From Fibrobacterota bacterium (GTDB taxonomy: Bacteria > Fibrobacterota > Chitinivibrionia > Chitinivibrionales > Chitinispirillaceae), in NCBI GenBank assembly GCA_023436145.1, contig JAEZKP010000073.1, positions 72,229-136,228 of the forward strand: a stretch of 64,000 bases of DNA. Direction: 5' to 3'. Shown here piece after piece: positions 34,932-44,641 of the stretch. Positions within the stretch are counted from its first letter, which is position 1; the number at the start of each line of letters is the position of its first letter. A program made the position numbers and the translations under genes. A model generated the notes under the pieces. It saw only the letters and a list, made by a program, of their open reading frames with translations. It had not been told where the DNA came from and did not search any database.

Positions 34932-36134
34932 TTATCTGCTTTGACTTGAGATAATTTTGTGGTAAAACTGTAAAGTTTGATCGGCGATTCTTTGAGGATT
35001 GTAATGCTGTCTGAGATCCTCATAGGCTTTTTCTGCCATAAGGCAGCAGTGCTGATAATTGGACAGTGCGTATTTGACCATTTGGGTGAGGCTATTTTCA
35101 TCCTGCAGGTCAAAAAGCAGACCGTTTTCACCATGTTTTATTATTTCCTTGATTGCGTTGCAATTGCTGGCCAGGACCGGTAAACGAGCAGCCATTGCTT
35201 CAAAGAGGGAATAAGGAGCATTTTCAAACAGGGATGGAAAGAGTAATAGTGAGGAGCGGCAATACAGAACAGAGAGGCGTTCGCGGTTAAGCGGGCCGGA
35301 GAAAAAAATTCTGTTTCTTTGTTCTCTGCTAAGAGCCCGTTCCAGATTTTCACGGTAACAATGATCTCCACCCGGTTCGGCATTCCCCGCCAGAGTAAAA
35401 TAGATACTGTCGTTAAGAGACAAAATTGACGGAAGTGCGTTTATCAGTATTTCAGCACCTTTTCTGCGTTCCAGTCTACCTGCAAAAAGTATATCAAAGC
35501 GGTTTTGAACTGGATTTTTGCTGATGGAATCAAAATGTGATGTGGATACTGGATTACGGATGACAAGGACATCCGATGGTGGTATTGCATATAATTTACA
35601 TATTTCAGATTTAAGTGCATTGCTGGGGCAGCGCAACCCCTGACTTCTGCGGATAGCTTTACGTTCAAAGGCATGAAGAGATTTACGACATCTGGTGAGT
35701 TCAACTGAATTGAATTTGTCAACTATCTCCAAAGGTGTATGGAAATTGATTACTACAGGAAAAGGTAGTGAGGAGTGGCAGGCTGCCGCAAGTCCGCCAT
35801 AATCAGGGAATTCGACTATGTCAATTTTGTGTTCGTTATGGATCTTTGTCAGCAGATCACAAATGAATTGGGAATGTCCCATTTCCCAATCTGAGATACC
35901 ACGGTTGAAAAATCTCCATAGACGGTTTTTCCTGGTGGGTCGTTTGAATTTATAGTAGTGGATCAGCACAGAGTCCTGAAGTTTTTCAGGAGAGGTTTGT
36001 TCTCTGAGCAGCAGTTCTATTTTATGGCCCTGGCCGGCCAGAGTATTGGCCAGGGTGTAGCAATAGGTGGCAATTCCGCCCTGATCGGAACCGGATGGGG
36101 ATGGGTATTCTGAATTGACGATGGCTATATGCAT
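34932..36134 (-). CDS. Glycosyltransferase family 4
   Basis: 400 residues from the ATG at 36134 (MHIAIVNSEYP), the usual N-terminus of GT4 enzymes; a reading frame continues 50 codons upstream but is not typical. GT-B fold: Gly-rich SGSDQGGIATYCYTLA donor/acceptor loop at the start, DILFAGRLERRKGAE in the second domain, and the EX7E motif FENAPYSLFEAMAARLPV. It adds a sugar from a nucleotide donor, probably during assembly of the glycan flipped by the adjacent Wzx. Confidence 0.92.
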   Translation of the reverse strand: MHIAIVNSEYPSPSGSDQGGIATYCYTLANTLAGQGHKIELLLREQTSPEKLQDSVLIHYYKFKRPTRKNRLWRFFNRGISDWEMGHSQFICDLLTKIHNEHKIDIVEFPDYGGLAAACHSSLPFPVVINFHTPLEIVDKFNSVELTRCRKSLHAFERKAIRRSQGLRCPSNALKSEICKLYAIPPSDVLVIRNPVSTSHFDSISKNPVQNRFDILFAGRLERRKGAEILINALPSILSLNDSIYFTLAGNAEPGGDHCYRENLERALSREQRNRIFFSGPLNRERLSVLYCRSSLLLFPSLFENAPYSLFEAMAARLPVLASNCNAIKEIIKHGENGLLFDLQDENSLTQMVKYALSNYQHCCLMAEKAYEDLRQHYNPQRIADQTLQFYHKIISSQSR

Positions 36135-36307
36135 GTTTTTAGTAATTAACGAGATAAAGAGTTTAGAATAAATTTTACAGTTTAAGGAGATGTGGTGCAA
36201 CGTAAAAATGGTGTGTTTTAGGGGTATATAATTATACTGAGCAATGATGTCAGAAATGGGTGCAGGCGGACCGAAAAGGTTCACCTGTTATGAAAAAAGA
36301 GGATTGT

Positions 36308-37084
36308 TTATAATGATCGGATTTTGATTCCCCGGCTTTTAAGGTAATCTTTAATTTGTTTGACTGTAAATTCGCCATAATGAAGCATAGATGCAACCAG
36401 TGCGGCATCTGCATGTCCCTGGGTGAGTACTTCGTATAAGTGCTCGGGTTTGCCACCTCCGCCGGATGCAATGACTGGAATGGAAACTGTGTCTGCGATC
36501 ATACGGGTCAGTTTGATATCGTAACCATCTTTGGTTCCATCTGCATCGATAGAGTTTACAACCAGTTCACCGGCACCTAACAATTCGCCTTTTCTGGCCC
36601 ATTCTATAGCATCGATGCCGGTTTTTGTTCGCCCTCCGTGAGTGATGATTTCGTAACCGGAGGGGATGTTCTCTGAAACAGGAACAGCGAGTACATCCAT
36701 AGCCAGGACCACAGCCTGAGCACCTAAAGCTTCGGATGCATCAGTGATCAGGGAGGGGTTTTTTACAGCCGCGGTATTGAGGTTTATTTTTTCTGCACCA
36801 GCCAGTCGTACTTGAGTGCAGTCCTCAACTGTACGCAGGCCTCCTCCCACTGAGAATGGGATAAAGATTCTGGAGGCTACTTCGCTTACCACATCGATCA
36901 TGATATTACGGTTGTCACTGGAGGCGGTTATATCATAGAAAACTAGTTCATCTATTCCATCCTCATAGTATTTCTTAGCGGTGGTAACGGGGTCGCCTAT
37001 ATCCTTGGTGTCTACAAATTTAACACTTTTAGCCAGTCTGCCGTTGCGAACGTCGAGGCAGGAGATAATTCTTTTACTTAGCAT
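36308..37084 (-). CDS. hisF: Imidazole glycerol phosphate synthase, cyclase subunit
   Basis: 258 residues, a complete (beta-alpha)8 barrel. Catalytic Asp11 (ISCLDV) and Asp about 130 (AMDV) are kept, with phosphate-binding motifs FSVGGGLRT and VIASGGGG and the ITASSDNR loop. With HisH it turns PRFAR and ammonia into IGP and AICAR in histidine synthesis. HisF-like paralogues (HisF2) also serve acetamidino-sugar synthesis in O-antigen loci, but the canonical CLDV and GDPV motifs favour true HisF. It overlaps hisH by 11 bases. No other his genes are in the window. Confidence 0.93.
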   Translation of the reverse strand: MLSKRIISCLDVRNGRLAKSVKFVDTKDIGDPVTTAKKYYEDGIDELVFYDITASSDNRNIMIDVVSEVASRIFIPFSVGGGLRTVEDCTQVRLAGAEKINLNTAAVKNPSLITDASEALGAQAVVLAMDVLAVPVSENIPSGYEIITHGGRTKTGIDAIEWARKGELLGAGELVVNSIDADGTKDGYDIKLTRMIADTVSIPVIASGGGGKPEHLYEVLTQGHADAALVASMLHYGEFTVKQIKDYLKSRGIKIRSL

Positions 37085-37703
37085 AAGAGCCGTTCCATTG
37101 AGAAAAGCCGGTTAATAATTTCAAGCCTGCAGGTCCACTTTTTTCAGGGTGGAACTGTGTAGCAATCAGATTTGCTCTGGCGATAACTGCGCCGAAGGTG
37201 ATTCCGTATTCACAGATTGCAATTACTGAATCCGGATCAGATGGTTTGGGATAGAATGAATGCACAAAATAAAATTCATCATCTGGTTTTATGCTATTAA
37301 GTACAGGGTGAGCTTTTTGAATATGGATAGAGTTCCATCCCATGTGGGGTATTTTTAATGAATTATCATTAAAGGAGAATTTTAAGCATTCACCTTCAAT
37401 TAACCCCAGGCAGTTGGTATTGCCCTCCTGGGAAAAAGAGAGAATAATCTGGGTTCCCAGGCAGATACCTAAAATTGGAGTCCCCCTGGAAAACGCCAGG
37501 TTCAAAGCTTTATCCAGTCCTCTTTGCTGCAATATTTTCATTGCAGAAGCTGCATGGCCCACTCCCGGGAAGATAATACGTTCTGCATTAATTAGGTCGT
37601 CAGGATCGGGAGAAATTCTTGATGGGATATTCAGATAGTCCAATGCGCGTTTAACCGAAGTTATATTGCCTGCTTCGTAGTCAACTATGGTGATCATCTT
37701 CAT
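37074..37703 (-). CDS. hisH: Imidazole glycerol phosphate synthase, glutamine amidotransferase subunit
   Basis: 209 residues. Class I amidotransferase triad: Cys81 in GICLGTQII, with His and Glu in [10 protein letters not shown] near residue 190. The oxyanion-strand PGVGH near residue 46 and PHMGWN are typical of HisH. It supplies ammonia from glutamine to HisF. The 11-base overlap with hisF keeps the two subunits in equal amounts. Confidence 0.94.
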   Translation of the reverse strand: MKMITIVDYEAGNITSVKRALDYLNIPSRISPDPDDLINAERIIFPGVGHAASAMKILQQRGLDKALNLAFSRGTPILGICLGTQIILSFSQEGNTNCLGLIEGECLKFSFNDNSLKIPHMGWNSIHIQKAHPVLNSIKPDDEFYFVHSFYPKPSDPDSVIAICEYGITFGAVIARANLIATQFHPEKSGPAGLKLLTGFSQWNGSYAK

Positions 37704-37793
37704 TGTATCCTATTGTAAAACCTGGGGATAGAAAAAGAGGGCAACCGGGGTTAAAATTGCGGTTTTCCGACTCTTTTGCACCTTATAAAAATA

Positions 37794-37826
37794 TATCCTG
37801 AGCCGACCTTCAGGTAGCTCCGGATA
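37794..37826 (+). other. Hairpin in the leader of the HAD gene
   Basis: TATCC-x-GAGC pairs with GCTC-x-GGATA. An alternative fold uses CCTGA with TCAGG inside the same segment. No T-run follows. It lies between divergent hisH and the HAD gene and may be an operator or a leader structure. Confidence 0.35.
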
Positions 37827-37893
37827 ATAGAATTTTTCAGAGAATTAAATTATTTTTGAGTTGTTTTTTTAACAAACAGATTTTATTCTGGTT

Positions 37894-38562
37894 GTGAATC
37901 TTTGGGAAATGGGGTTTTTTTTGAAGTTATATTCCTGTTATCTTTTTGATGCTGATGGTACACTGTTTGATACAACAGAACTCATCTGTCAATGTTATTT
38001 GAACACAGCAAAAGTGGCTGGAAAGGCAGGTCTTACCAGAGAAAGTATATTAAGGACCATTGGTTTAACTTTACGTGATCAGATGGATGTTCATTTTGGT
38101 CCACTCACTCAGGAGCAGTTTGAGTATCTGCGGGGGGTTCATATGGATTATCAGTTATCCATATACAAGAAGTATCTTAAACTTTGCAATGGTGTATTTG
38201 AAGCCTTGAAGAGAATAACCGAGAGGGGTGGCCGTTGTGTAGTGGTGACATCGCGAATGAGACCGTCACTGGAAACCTACCTTAAGGATACCGGTATTTT
38301 CAGCTTTTTCCAGTATTTTATCACTCCAGAGGAGACAAGGAGACATAAACCTGATCCCCAACCGGCTCAAAGGGCGTTGGAATTGCTACGTTGTTCAGCT
38401 GAAGACTCACTTTTTATTGGTGATTCCACTTTTGATATAGAGTGCGGGCATTCGGCCGGAACTGCTACTGCCTTTGTCAATTGGAGTCTTAACGATCGAG
38501 GTACGCTGAAGGTTGCGCCTACTTATTATCTGAATGATATGAGGGATTTATGTATTGACTGA
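37894..38562 (+). CDS. HAD family hydrolase (phosphoglycolate phosphatase-like)
   Basis: 222 residues. HAD motif I is FDADGTLFDTTE near residue 17, motif II VVVTSRM, motif III Lys in RRHKPDPQP, and motif IV FIGDSTFDIECG. The helical cap between residues 25 and 95 fits subfamily IA (Gph/PpaX-like). Substrate unknown; small phosphate esters are usual. The start is unclear: GTG 37894 or ATG 37909. It lies 17 bases before the ABC ATPase gene. Confidence 0.87.
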   Translation: MNLWEMGFFLKLYSCYLFDADGTLFDTTELICQCYLNTAKVAGKAGLTRESILRTIGLTLRDQMDVHFGPLTQEQFEYLRGVHMDYQLSIYKKYLKLCNGVFEALKRITERGGRCVVVTSRMRPSLETYLKDTGIFSFFQYFITPEETRRHKPDPQPAQRALELLRCSAEDSLFIGDSTFDIECGHSAGTATAFVNWSLNDRGTLKVAPTYYLNDMRDLCID

Positions 38563-38579
38563 GATGGTGGTCAGTAGAG

Positions 38580-39314
38580 ATGAACTCTGGACTTAGGAGT
38601 GACAATTTGATTCGACTTCAATCCTTGAAAAAACGATATGGTGCATTGACTGTATTAGACAATGTTACTTTTGAAATTTCCGCTGGAGATTTTTTTGCGC
38701 TCCTGGGGCCAAATGGAGCAGGAAAGACTACGATTATCCGGATCTTACTTGATTTTACCCGTGCAGATTCTGGAGAGATTTTTATTAATGGGGTTTCCAG
38801 CAGATTGCCGGAAGCGCGCAGGGGGGTAGGGTATCTTCCTGAGAATATCAGTTTGCCGGCATATCTTTCCGGCAGGGAATATTTGATCAGACATGCCAGG
38901 CTTTGCGATTTGGGGGGAAAGGATGCGCAGGTAGCTGTAGATAGGGTATTGGAGACTGTCGGGATGAAGGAGCGTCAGCGGAGCCGTTGTGGTACGTATT
39001 CCAAAGGTATGATGCAGAGGATGGGACTGGCGGCTTCACTGTTAGGGTCACCCCGGTTATTGATTCTGGATGAACCCACAAACGGACTTGATCCAATAGG
39101 AATTCGCGAGTTCAGGCTGATACTGGAGAATTTAAAGGGTCAGGGGATTACTCTTTTTCTTAATTCCCACATACTCTCAGAAGTAGAGCGGATCTGTAAC
39201 ACTGTTGCTATAATGGATAAAGGAGTGGTTTTAGTGAAGGATCAGATTTCAAGTTTGTTATACGAAGGAGAGACGCTGGAGGATGTGTTTATAAGGCTAA
39301 TAAACCGCAGGTGA
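38580..39314 (+). CDS. ABC transporter ATP-binding protein, orphan
   Basis: 244 residues. Walker A GPNGAGKTT (about 39-47), Q-loop region GYLPENISLP, signature YSKGMMQRMGLA in place of LSGGQ, Walker B LLILDEPTNGLDP and switch His in LNSHILSE. The form matches the CcmA/DrrA-type exporters, which work with a separate membrane subunit. No permease gene is adjacent: uvrB follows in the opposite orientation after 32 bases. The partner may be encoded elsewhere. Confidence 0.92.
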   Translation: MNSGLRSDNLIRLQSLKKRYGALTVLDNVTFEISAGDFFALLGPNGAGKTTIIRILLDFTRADSGEIFINGVSSRLPEARRGVGYLPENISLPAYLSGREYLIRHARLCDLGGKDAQVAVDRVLETVGMKERQRSRCGTYSKGMMQRMGLAASLLGSPRLLILDEPTNGLDPIGIREFRLILENLKGQGITLFLNSHILSEVERICNTVAIMDKGVVLVKDQISSLLYEGETLEDVFIRLINRR

Positions 39315-39346
39315 GCAGGTTTTAATTTACCTGGGTAAGGTTTGGC

Positions 39347-41344
39347 TCAGCTATTCTTTTTTTTACTGGTGATTATATCTCTTAAGCGGGCGGCTTTTTC
39401 GAAATCAAGGTTTTTAGCAGCGATCATCATTTCTTTTTCCAATTGTTTCAGATCCGATTCGACTGATTTTTTTGATTTGCGGGTAGTTTTTGCAGGGGAG
39501 TAGGAGGGGGCTGGTTCTGCGGCTAGCAGAGTTTGAGCCTGGGTACTTTCCGGGTAGGAGGTGAGTTTTTCATCGATTTTTCTTTGTACACTTCTGGGGG
39601 TGGTACCATGAATTTGGTTATAAGCGAGTTGTTTATTTCTTCTGCGGTTACTTTCATCGATTGCTTTTCTGATTGAATCGGTGATATTATCGGCATAGAG
39701 GATTATTCTTCCGTTAATATTACGGGCGGCTCTTCCGGCGATCTGAACGATAGAGCGGACAGAGCGGAGGAAACCTTCTTTATCTGCGTCCAGGATGGTA
39801 ACCAGGGCAACTTCGGGCAGGTCCAGACCTTCTCTGAGCAGGTTTATTCCAATAAGAATGTCAAAGGAGCCTAGTCGGAGGTCTCTGAGGATATTGGTTC
39901 TTTCCAGTGTATCGATTTCTGAGTGCAGATAGCGGACTTTGAAATCCAGAGATTGGAGATACTCGGTAAGGTCTTCGGCCATTTTTTTGGTTAGAGTGGT
40001 CACCAGGGCTCTTTGGTTTTGTTCGACGGTGGATCTGAGCTGTTCGATGAGGTCATCTACTTGATTCAGGGCAGGTTTGATTTCGATGGGGGGGTCCACC
40101 AGGTGAGTTGGTCGGATGATTTGTTCTACAAACAGGCCTTCGCTTTTGCGCAGTTCATAATCTCCGGGGGTAGCAGAGACATAAATAGTGGAGTCCAGGA
40201 GGTTTTCAAATTCATTGAATCTGAGGGGGCGGTTATCCAGAGCGCATGGTAAGCGGAAGCCATGTTCAACCAGGGTTTTTTTTCTGGCGAGGTCGCCGTT
40301 GTACATGCCCTGGATTTGTGGAATGGAGACGTGTGATTCATCGATTATAAGCAGGTAGGGTTTTTTAAAGAAATCAATAAGTGTATAGGGTCTGCTTCCG
40401 GCCGGTCTTCCATCCAGGATACGTGAGTAATTTTCGATACCATTGACGTATCCTACTTCTCTGAGCATTTCCATATCATACAGGGTTCGCTGTTCAAGTC
40501 GCTGGGCTTCGAGTAGCCGATTTTCAGATCTGAATTTTTCCAATTGGTCATTGAGTTCCCGGTTGATTTGTTGTAAAGCCTGATCCATGGTGACGCCGGT
40601 GGTCATGTAGTGTTTTGCGGGGAAAATGGTGATTTCCTCCAGGGTGCCCAGGACTTTGCCGGTGAGTGGGTTGATTTTGCGTATAGCTTCGATCTGATCT
40701 CCGAAAGTTTCGATTCTTAGAGCCAGTTCATCGTAAGCGGGTTGGATTTCGATAATGTCTCCTTTTACTCTGAACATTGCTCTTTGCAGAGAAATGTCAT
40801 TTCTGGTATACTGCATCTCGGTGAGGTTGAGGAGCAGTTTGCGTCTATCGATAGAGTAGCCGGTTTTCAGGCTCATGCTTGAAGCCAGATAGGCTTCGGG
40901 GGAGCCGATGCCGTAGATGCAGGAGACGCTGGCTACGATTATTACATCCTGGCGGGAGAGCAGGGAGCTGGTGGCTTTGAGGCGCAGCCGGTCGATTTCG
41001 TCGTTTATCTGGGAGGTTTTGGCGATGAATGTATCGGTGGAGGGGATATAGGCTTCTGGTTGATAATAGTCATAAAAGCTTACGAAGTATTCCACTGCGT
41101 TATCCGGAAAGAACTCTTTAAACTCCTGATACAATTGGGCGGCCAGAGTTTTATTATGAGAGATGATCAGGGTGGGTAGTTGCACCTGCTGGATCACGTT
41201 GGCCATAGTGAATGTTTTTCCGGAACCGGTTACTCCTAGAAGTACCTGGTTTTTAATCTGATGTTTGATGCCATCGACCAGTTGGGCGATAGCCTCAGGT
41301 TGATCGCCTGCGGGTTGGTAGTTAGATTTAAGAGCAAATTTCAT
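39347..41344 (-). CDS. uvrB: Excinuclease ABC subunit B
   Basis: 665 residues from the ATG at 41344 (MKFALKSNYQPAGDQP), the usual UvrB start; a GTG 17 codons upstream gives an atypical extension. Walker A is GVTGSGKT at residues 37-44. The damage-binding beta-hairpin region reads FVSFYDYYQPEAYIPSTDTF, the helicase motifs DESHVSIPQ and QIAGRAARN follow, and the C-terminal UVR motif ends LEKEMMIAAKNLDFEKAARLRD. It verifies DNA damage with UvrA and recruits UvrC. No uvrA or uvrC in the window. Confidence 0.97.
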   Translation of the reverse strand: MKFALKSNYQPAGDQPEAIAQLVDGIKHQIKNQVLLGVTGSGKTFTMANVIQQVQLPTLIISHNKTLAAQLYQEFKEFFPDNAVEYFVSFYDYYQPEAYIPSTDTFIAKTSQINDEIDRLRLKATSSLLSRQDVIIVASVSCIYGIGSPEAYLASSMSLKTGYSIDRRKLLLNLTEMQYTRNDISLQRAMFRVKGDIIEIQPAYDELALRIETFGDQIEAIRKINPLTGKVLGTLEEITIFPAKHYMTTGVTMDQALQQINRELNDQLEKFRSENRLLEAQRLEQRTLYDMEMLREVGYVNGIENYSRILDGRPAGSRPYTLIDFFKKPYLLIIDESHVSIPQIQGMYNGDLARKKTLVEHGFRLPCALDNRPLRFNEFENLLDSTIYVSATPGDYELRKSEGLFVEQIIRPTHLVDPPIEIKPALNQVDDLIEQLRSTVEQNQRALVTTLTKKMAEDLTEYLQSLDFKVRYLHSEIDTLERTNILRDLRLGSFDILIGINLLREGLDLPEVALVTILDADKEGFLRSVRSIVQIAGRAARNINGRIILYADNITDSIRKAIDESNRRRNKQLAYNQIHGTTPRSVQRKIDEKLTSYPESTQAQTLLAAEPAPSYSPAKTTRKSKKSVESDLKQLEKEMMIAAKNLDFEKAARLRDIITSKKKNS

Positions 41345-41507
41345 AGTAAGATTACGGGAAGTTAGGATTTTTATTATTAAGGTACAATCACCCACAGATA
41401 AAATAAAGCAAAAGAGGGAGCTGGTTCAAGGTGTCTGGTCAGCTTTAGGGGAGCTGGGATTGGCGGGGTAGTGAATGGTGGCTATTTTGTTTATTGGTAG
41501 TGGAGGA

Positions 41508-42485
41508 TTAAAGGTATTTTGAGCAGAAAGAGTAGATTTTTTGACTCAGCAGTTCTCCCTGAAGGTACATCATTGCATGATTTGCGCCGCTTATTATATC
41601 AAATTGGGAATGAGCGATATATTTAGGGATGGATCGGGCATGGTTTAATGTGACCAAACGATCTTTATCTCCGTTGAGAGCGAGCACAGGGCAGCTTATC
41701 CGCGCAGCATCTTCGGTGCCTTCGCATGTGGTGATTGATTTGACTACCTGGCGATACCAGTCGATATCTTTAACCTGAATCATTTCTTTCAGGGTTGAAA
41801 GGGGATTGTTTTTGCCACTAAGTGCCAGGTTAAGGATTTTCTGGATGATCCAGTGTAGTTTATGATCGGGTTGTTTTAATAGAAATCGTGCCAGTTCCCT
41901 GCTTTTTATTCTGTCTTTAGGACTGGAATTTATGATAAAACTGGAAGCCAGTACCAGGGATTTGATTCTTCGGGGGTGAGCGGCTGTAAAGCGGGTTGCG
42001 ATACCGCCACCGAATGAGACTCCGCAAAGATAAAGTGTATCGATATTCAGAGTGTCCAGGAAGTCATCGATCAGAAATTGGAAATCATTCATATCGCCCC
42101 GGTAGATGGAAGTGGATTGGGGGAAATCGTAGGCGATAAGCTGCCAGGTCTGGGAGAGTTTGTGTAGGTTAAGGAAATTTCGGGAATCAAAAACCAAACC
42201 ATGGAGGAAAAGAAATACCGGCGAATTGATTTGGGGGCCGGGGTGATAAAGGTAGCGATGGGTGCAATCACTGAAAGGTGAGATTATTTCTTTACAGGTC
42301 CATCCGTTAGGTGCTGATTTCTTAAATTGATTTGTCAGAATGTTGTGGTTGGGAGCCAGGTGTGTTTTTTTAAGCGGCAAAGTGGCAAACAGTAAATCCA
42401 GTGTGGTGCCGATTAATTTCAAAGTTAGACTGGTCATAAATTCTTTAAGAAGCATATAACATACCAAAACAGTTTTGTGAATCAT
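41508..42485 (-). CDS. Alpha/beta hydrolase
   Basis: 325 residues. Nucleophile elbow GVSFGG with Ser157, oxyanion-strand FLHGLVFDSRNF, acid Asp in NGDKDRLV and catalytic His in GANHAMMY form a full triad. The N-terminal 45 residues are partly hydrophobic (LKLIGTTLDLLFATLPL), so it may be membrane-associated or the start may be too early. Family roles are ester or lipid hydrolysis; the substrate is unknown. It runs divergently from the U32 gene. Confidence 0.85.
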   Translation of the reverse strand: MIHKTVLVCYMLLKEFMTSLTLKLIGTTLDLLFATLPLKKTHLAPNHNILTNQFKKSAPNGWTCKEIISPFSDCTHRYLYHPGPQINSPVFLFLHGLVFDSRNFLNLHKLSQTWQLIAYDFPQSTSIYRGDMNDFQFLIDDFLDTLNIDTLYLCGVSFGGGIATRFTAAHPRRIKSLVLASSFIINSSPKDRIKSRELARFLLKQPDHKLHWIIQKILNLALSGKNNPLSTLKEMIQVKDIDWYRQVVKSITTCEGTEDAARISCPVLALNGDKDRLVTLNHARSIPKYIAHSQFDIISGANHAMMYLQGELLSQKIYSFCSKYL

Positions 42486-42575
42486 TTATGAAGCATAATT
42501 ATATCATACACGGGCTCTTATTTCGTATTTTAAGACTTTTATTATTTCTGTTAATTGGAAAAGAGGGTATGGTTT

Positions 42576-44612
42576 TTGAGGAATACCGCACAAAAAAAGG
42601 ATTTAGCCCCAAAAATTGATAGAGTGGAGTTACTGGCACCTGCTGGTTCGATGGAGAGTTTTCATGCGGCTATAAATGCTGGTGCTGATGCGGTTTATTT
42701 GGGTCTGGATGTCTTTAATGCCAGGATGAGGGCGAAGAACTTTACTGTCAAGACACTCTCCTATCTTGTTGCTTATGCGCATGGAAGAGGGGTAAAAGTT
42801 TATGTAACTTTAAACACTCAGTTAAAGCAGAGCGAGATTGAGAGACTGGTTCATGTCCTATTTGCATTAGAGCAGCTTGGTGTTGATGCTTTGATTGTTG
42901 CGGACCTGGGGGTGATAGAGATCGCCAGGGTTAATTTTCCCTCTTTAAAGCTTCATGGAAGTACTCAGATGGCAGTTCACAACAGTGCGGGAGTAAAATG
43001 TGCAGAGCGGCTGGGATTGAGTCGGGTTGTGCTGGCCAGAGAGTTGACATGTCAGGAAATCAGTGTTATAAAGCAGGAAACCAGACTGGAGCTGGAGGTA
43101 TTTATCCATGGGGCACTTTGTTACAGTATTTCGGGGATGTGTCTGGCCAGTAGTTTTCTTGGGGGAGCCAGTGGCAACCGGGGTATGTGCACCCAGGCGT
43201 GCAGGCGTAAATTTAAGCAGAACTCATTTGAGGGCTATTTTTTTTCACCTCATGATCTCTGCGGAATCGATCATCTGGAGTCTCTAAAGCAGATTGGAGT
43301 ATGCAGTTTTAAAATTGAAGGACGGATGAAGGGGCCGGAATATGTTGATACAGTGGTAGGGGCTTATCGTTCCAGCATTGACAGTGCAGCTAAAATTCCT
43401 GAGATGAAAAGGCGGCTGGATTATGATCTGGGAAGGCCTAAGACTTCATTTTTCCTAGATGGTGTTGGAGCGGTGAAACTCATTGATCATGATAAACCTT
43501 CCGGGACTGGCCTTCTGGTAGGAGAGATTTCGGACTGCAGTTCCAATAAAATTATAGTTGCAGGTGCAATGGAATTGTTTCCTGGTGACAGGTTGCGGAT
43601 TCAGCCGCAAGATGGTTTTGAAGGGGTGGCGGTAAATGTTGAGCGATCAGAAGTTATAGATGGAGTGTTGCATATTCAGCTTAGAGCCTCTGTTGGTGAG
43701 AAGGGTGATCTTGTGTATCTGGTAAGCAGAAAGAGTGCTCATGAAAAATTGACATCGCTTCGGAAAACAGATGTTACCCCGAATTCCTTCCGGCTTTTTT
43801 ACCCGGGGGTGAAAAGGATTCTTCAATCGGTAAGCAGCTCCCGGTCTCGTTATTCAGCGGCTGGCAGGCTTTGGATAAAAATTGATTCAGCAGAGTGGTT
43901 TGGTTATATAGAAAATACATTATGTCAAAATGTGGTATTTTCTGCACCTCTGGAGGTAATGCGTGTTTTCCTGGAGACGCATCGGTTATTAAATAGCTGG
44001 AAATCACGGGTGATTCCGGCACTTCCCCCTTTTATTTCTGTGAATGAAATTGCTGTTTGGAAAAAATTGATTTCCGGATTTATTTCGCAGGGTGTTAAGA
44101 GGTTTGTCTGTACAAATATCGGGCAATCAATGCTTATTCCATCAGGAGTCGAGCTGATTGCGGATAACCCTTTCTGGATAATGAACTCTGCCTCGCAAAG
44201 AGCTATTAAAAAATTGGGGTATAAATATTTTATGTTTTCCACAGAAGATGAGTACCTTAACCTCAGGGAGTGTGTAACAGAGGCAGGAATATTATATGTT
44301 TATTCACACATTCCACTGTTTATTTCGCGCATAAGATCTGCAGTCAGCCGGGAAGGAGATTTGCAGGACTTCCATGGTAATCCTTTTTTTATTTCAGAAA
44401 AAGATGGACTCTACTATCTATTGTCTAGAAAACCGATTTGCCTTACTCATCGAATGGAAAAGATGCGTTCCATAGGGGTAGGTAATTTTCTGATAGATCT
44501 GAGTTTTATTAAACCTGACAGAGAGTTACTGCAAAACATCATTAGAGCTTACAATTCAGGCAGTAGAGTTGACAATTCCGCAATGTTTAATTTCAAGGCT
44601 GGCCTGCGGTGA
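42576..44612 (+). CDS. U32 family peptidase (RlhA/YhbU-type)
   Basis: 678 residues from a TTG at 42576, which has GAGGG 8 bases upstream; a TTG at 42555 would add seven residues. The U32 signature is clear: LLAPAGSMESFHAAINAGADAVY split over residues about 20-45, then CYSISGMCLASSFLGG and GNRGMCTQACRRKF, whose Cys residues bind an iron-sulfur cluster in this family. The C-terminal half carries the DUF3656-like extension. Members such as RlhA hydroxylate 23S rRNA C2501 and others act in ubiquinone hydroxylation; the name peptidase is historical. Exact substrate unclear. Confidence 0.88.
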   Translation: MRNTAQKKDLAPKIDRVELLAPAGSMESFHAAINAGADAVYLGLDVFNARMRAKNFTVKTLSYLVAYAHGRGVKVYVTLNTQLKQSEIERLVHVLFALEQLGVDALIVADLGVIEIARVNFPSLKLHGSTQMAVHNSAGVKCAERLGLSRVVLARELTCQEISVIKQETRLELEVFIHGALCYSISGMCLASSFLGGASGNRGMCTQACRRKFKQNSFEGYFFSPHDLCGIDHLESLKQIGVCSFKIEGRMKGPEYVDTVVGAYRSSIDSAAKIPEMKRRLDYDLGRPKTSFFLDGVGAVKLIDHDKPSGTGLLVGEISDCSSNKIIVAGAMELFPGDRLRIQPQDGFEGVAVNVERSEVIDGVLHIQLRASVGEKGDLVYLVSRKSAHEKLTSLRKTDVTPNSFRLFYPGVKRILQSVSSSRSRYSAAGRLWIKIDSAEWFGYIENTLCQNVVFSAPLEVMRVFLETHRLLNSWKSRVIPALPPFISVNEIAVWKKLISGFISQGVKRFVCTNIGQSMLIPSGVELIADNPFWIMNSASQRAIKKLGYKYFMFSTEDEYLNLRECVTEAGILYVYSHIPLFISRIRSAVSREGDLQDFHGNPFFISEKDGLYYLLSRKPICLTHRMEKMRSIGVGNFLIDLSFIKPDRELLQNIIRAYNSGSRVDNSAMFNFKAGLR

Positions 44613-44641
44613 ATTAGAGGTACCGGTTCGGGTTTGACCAC

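Noticed and set aside
36135..36284. 50-codon N-terminal extension of the GT4 gene
   Set aside because: The extension has no GT4 similarity and the ATG at 36134 begins the standard fold.
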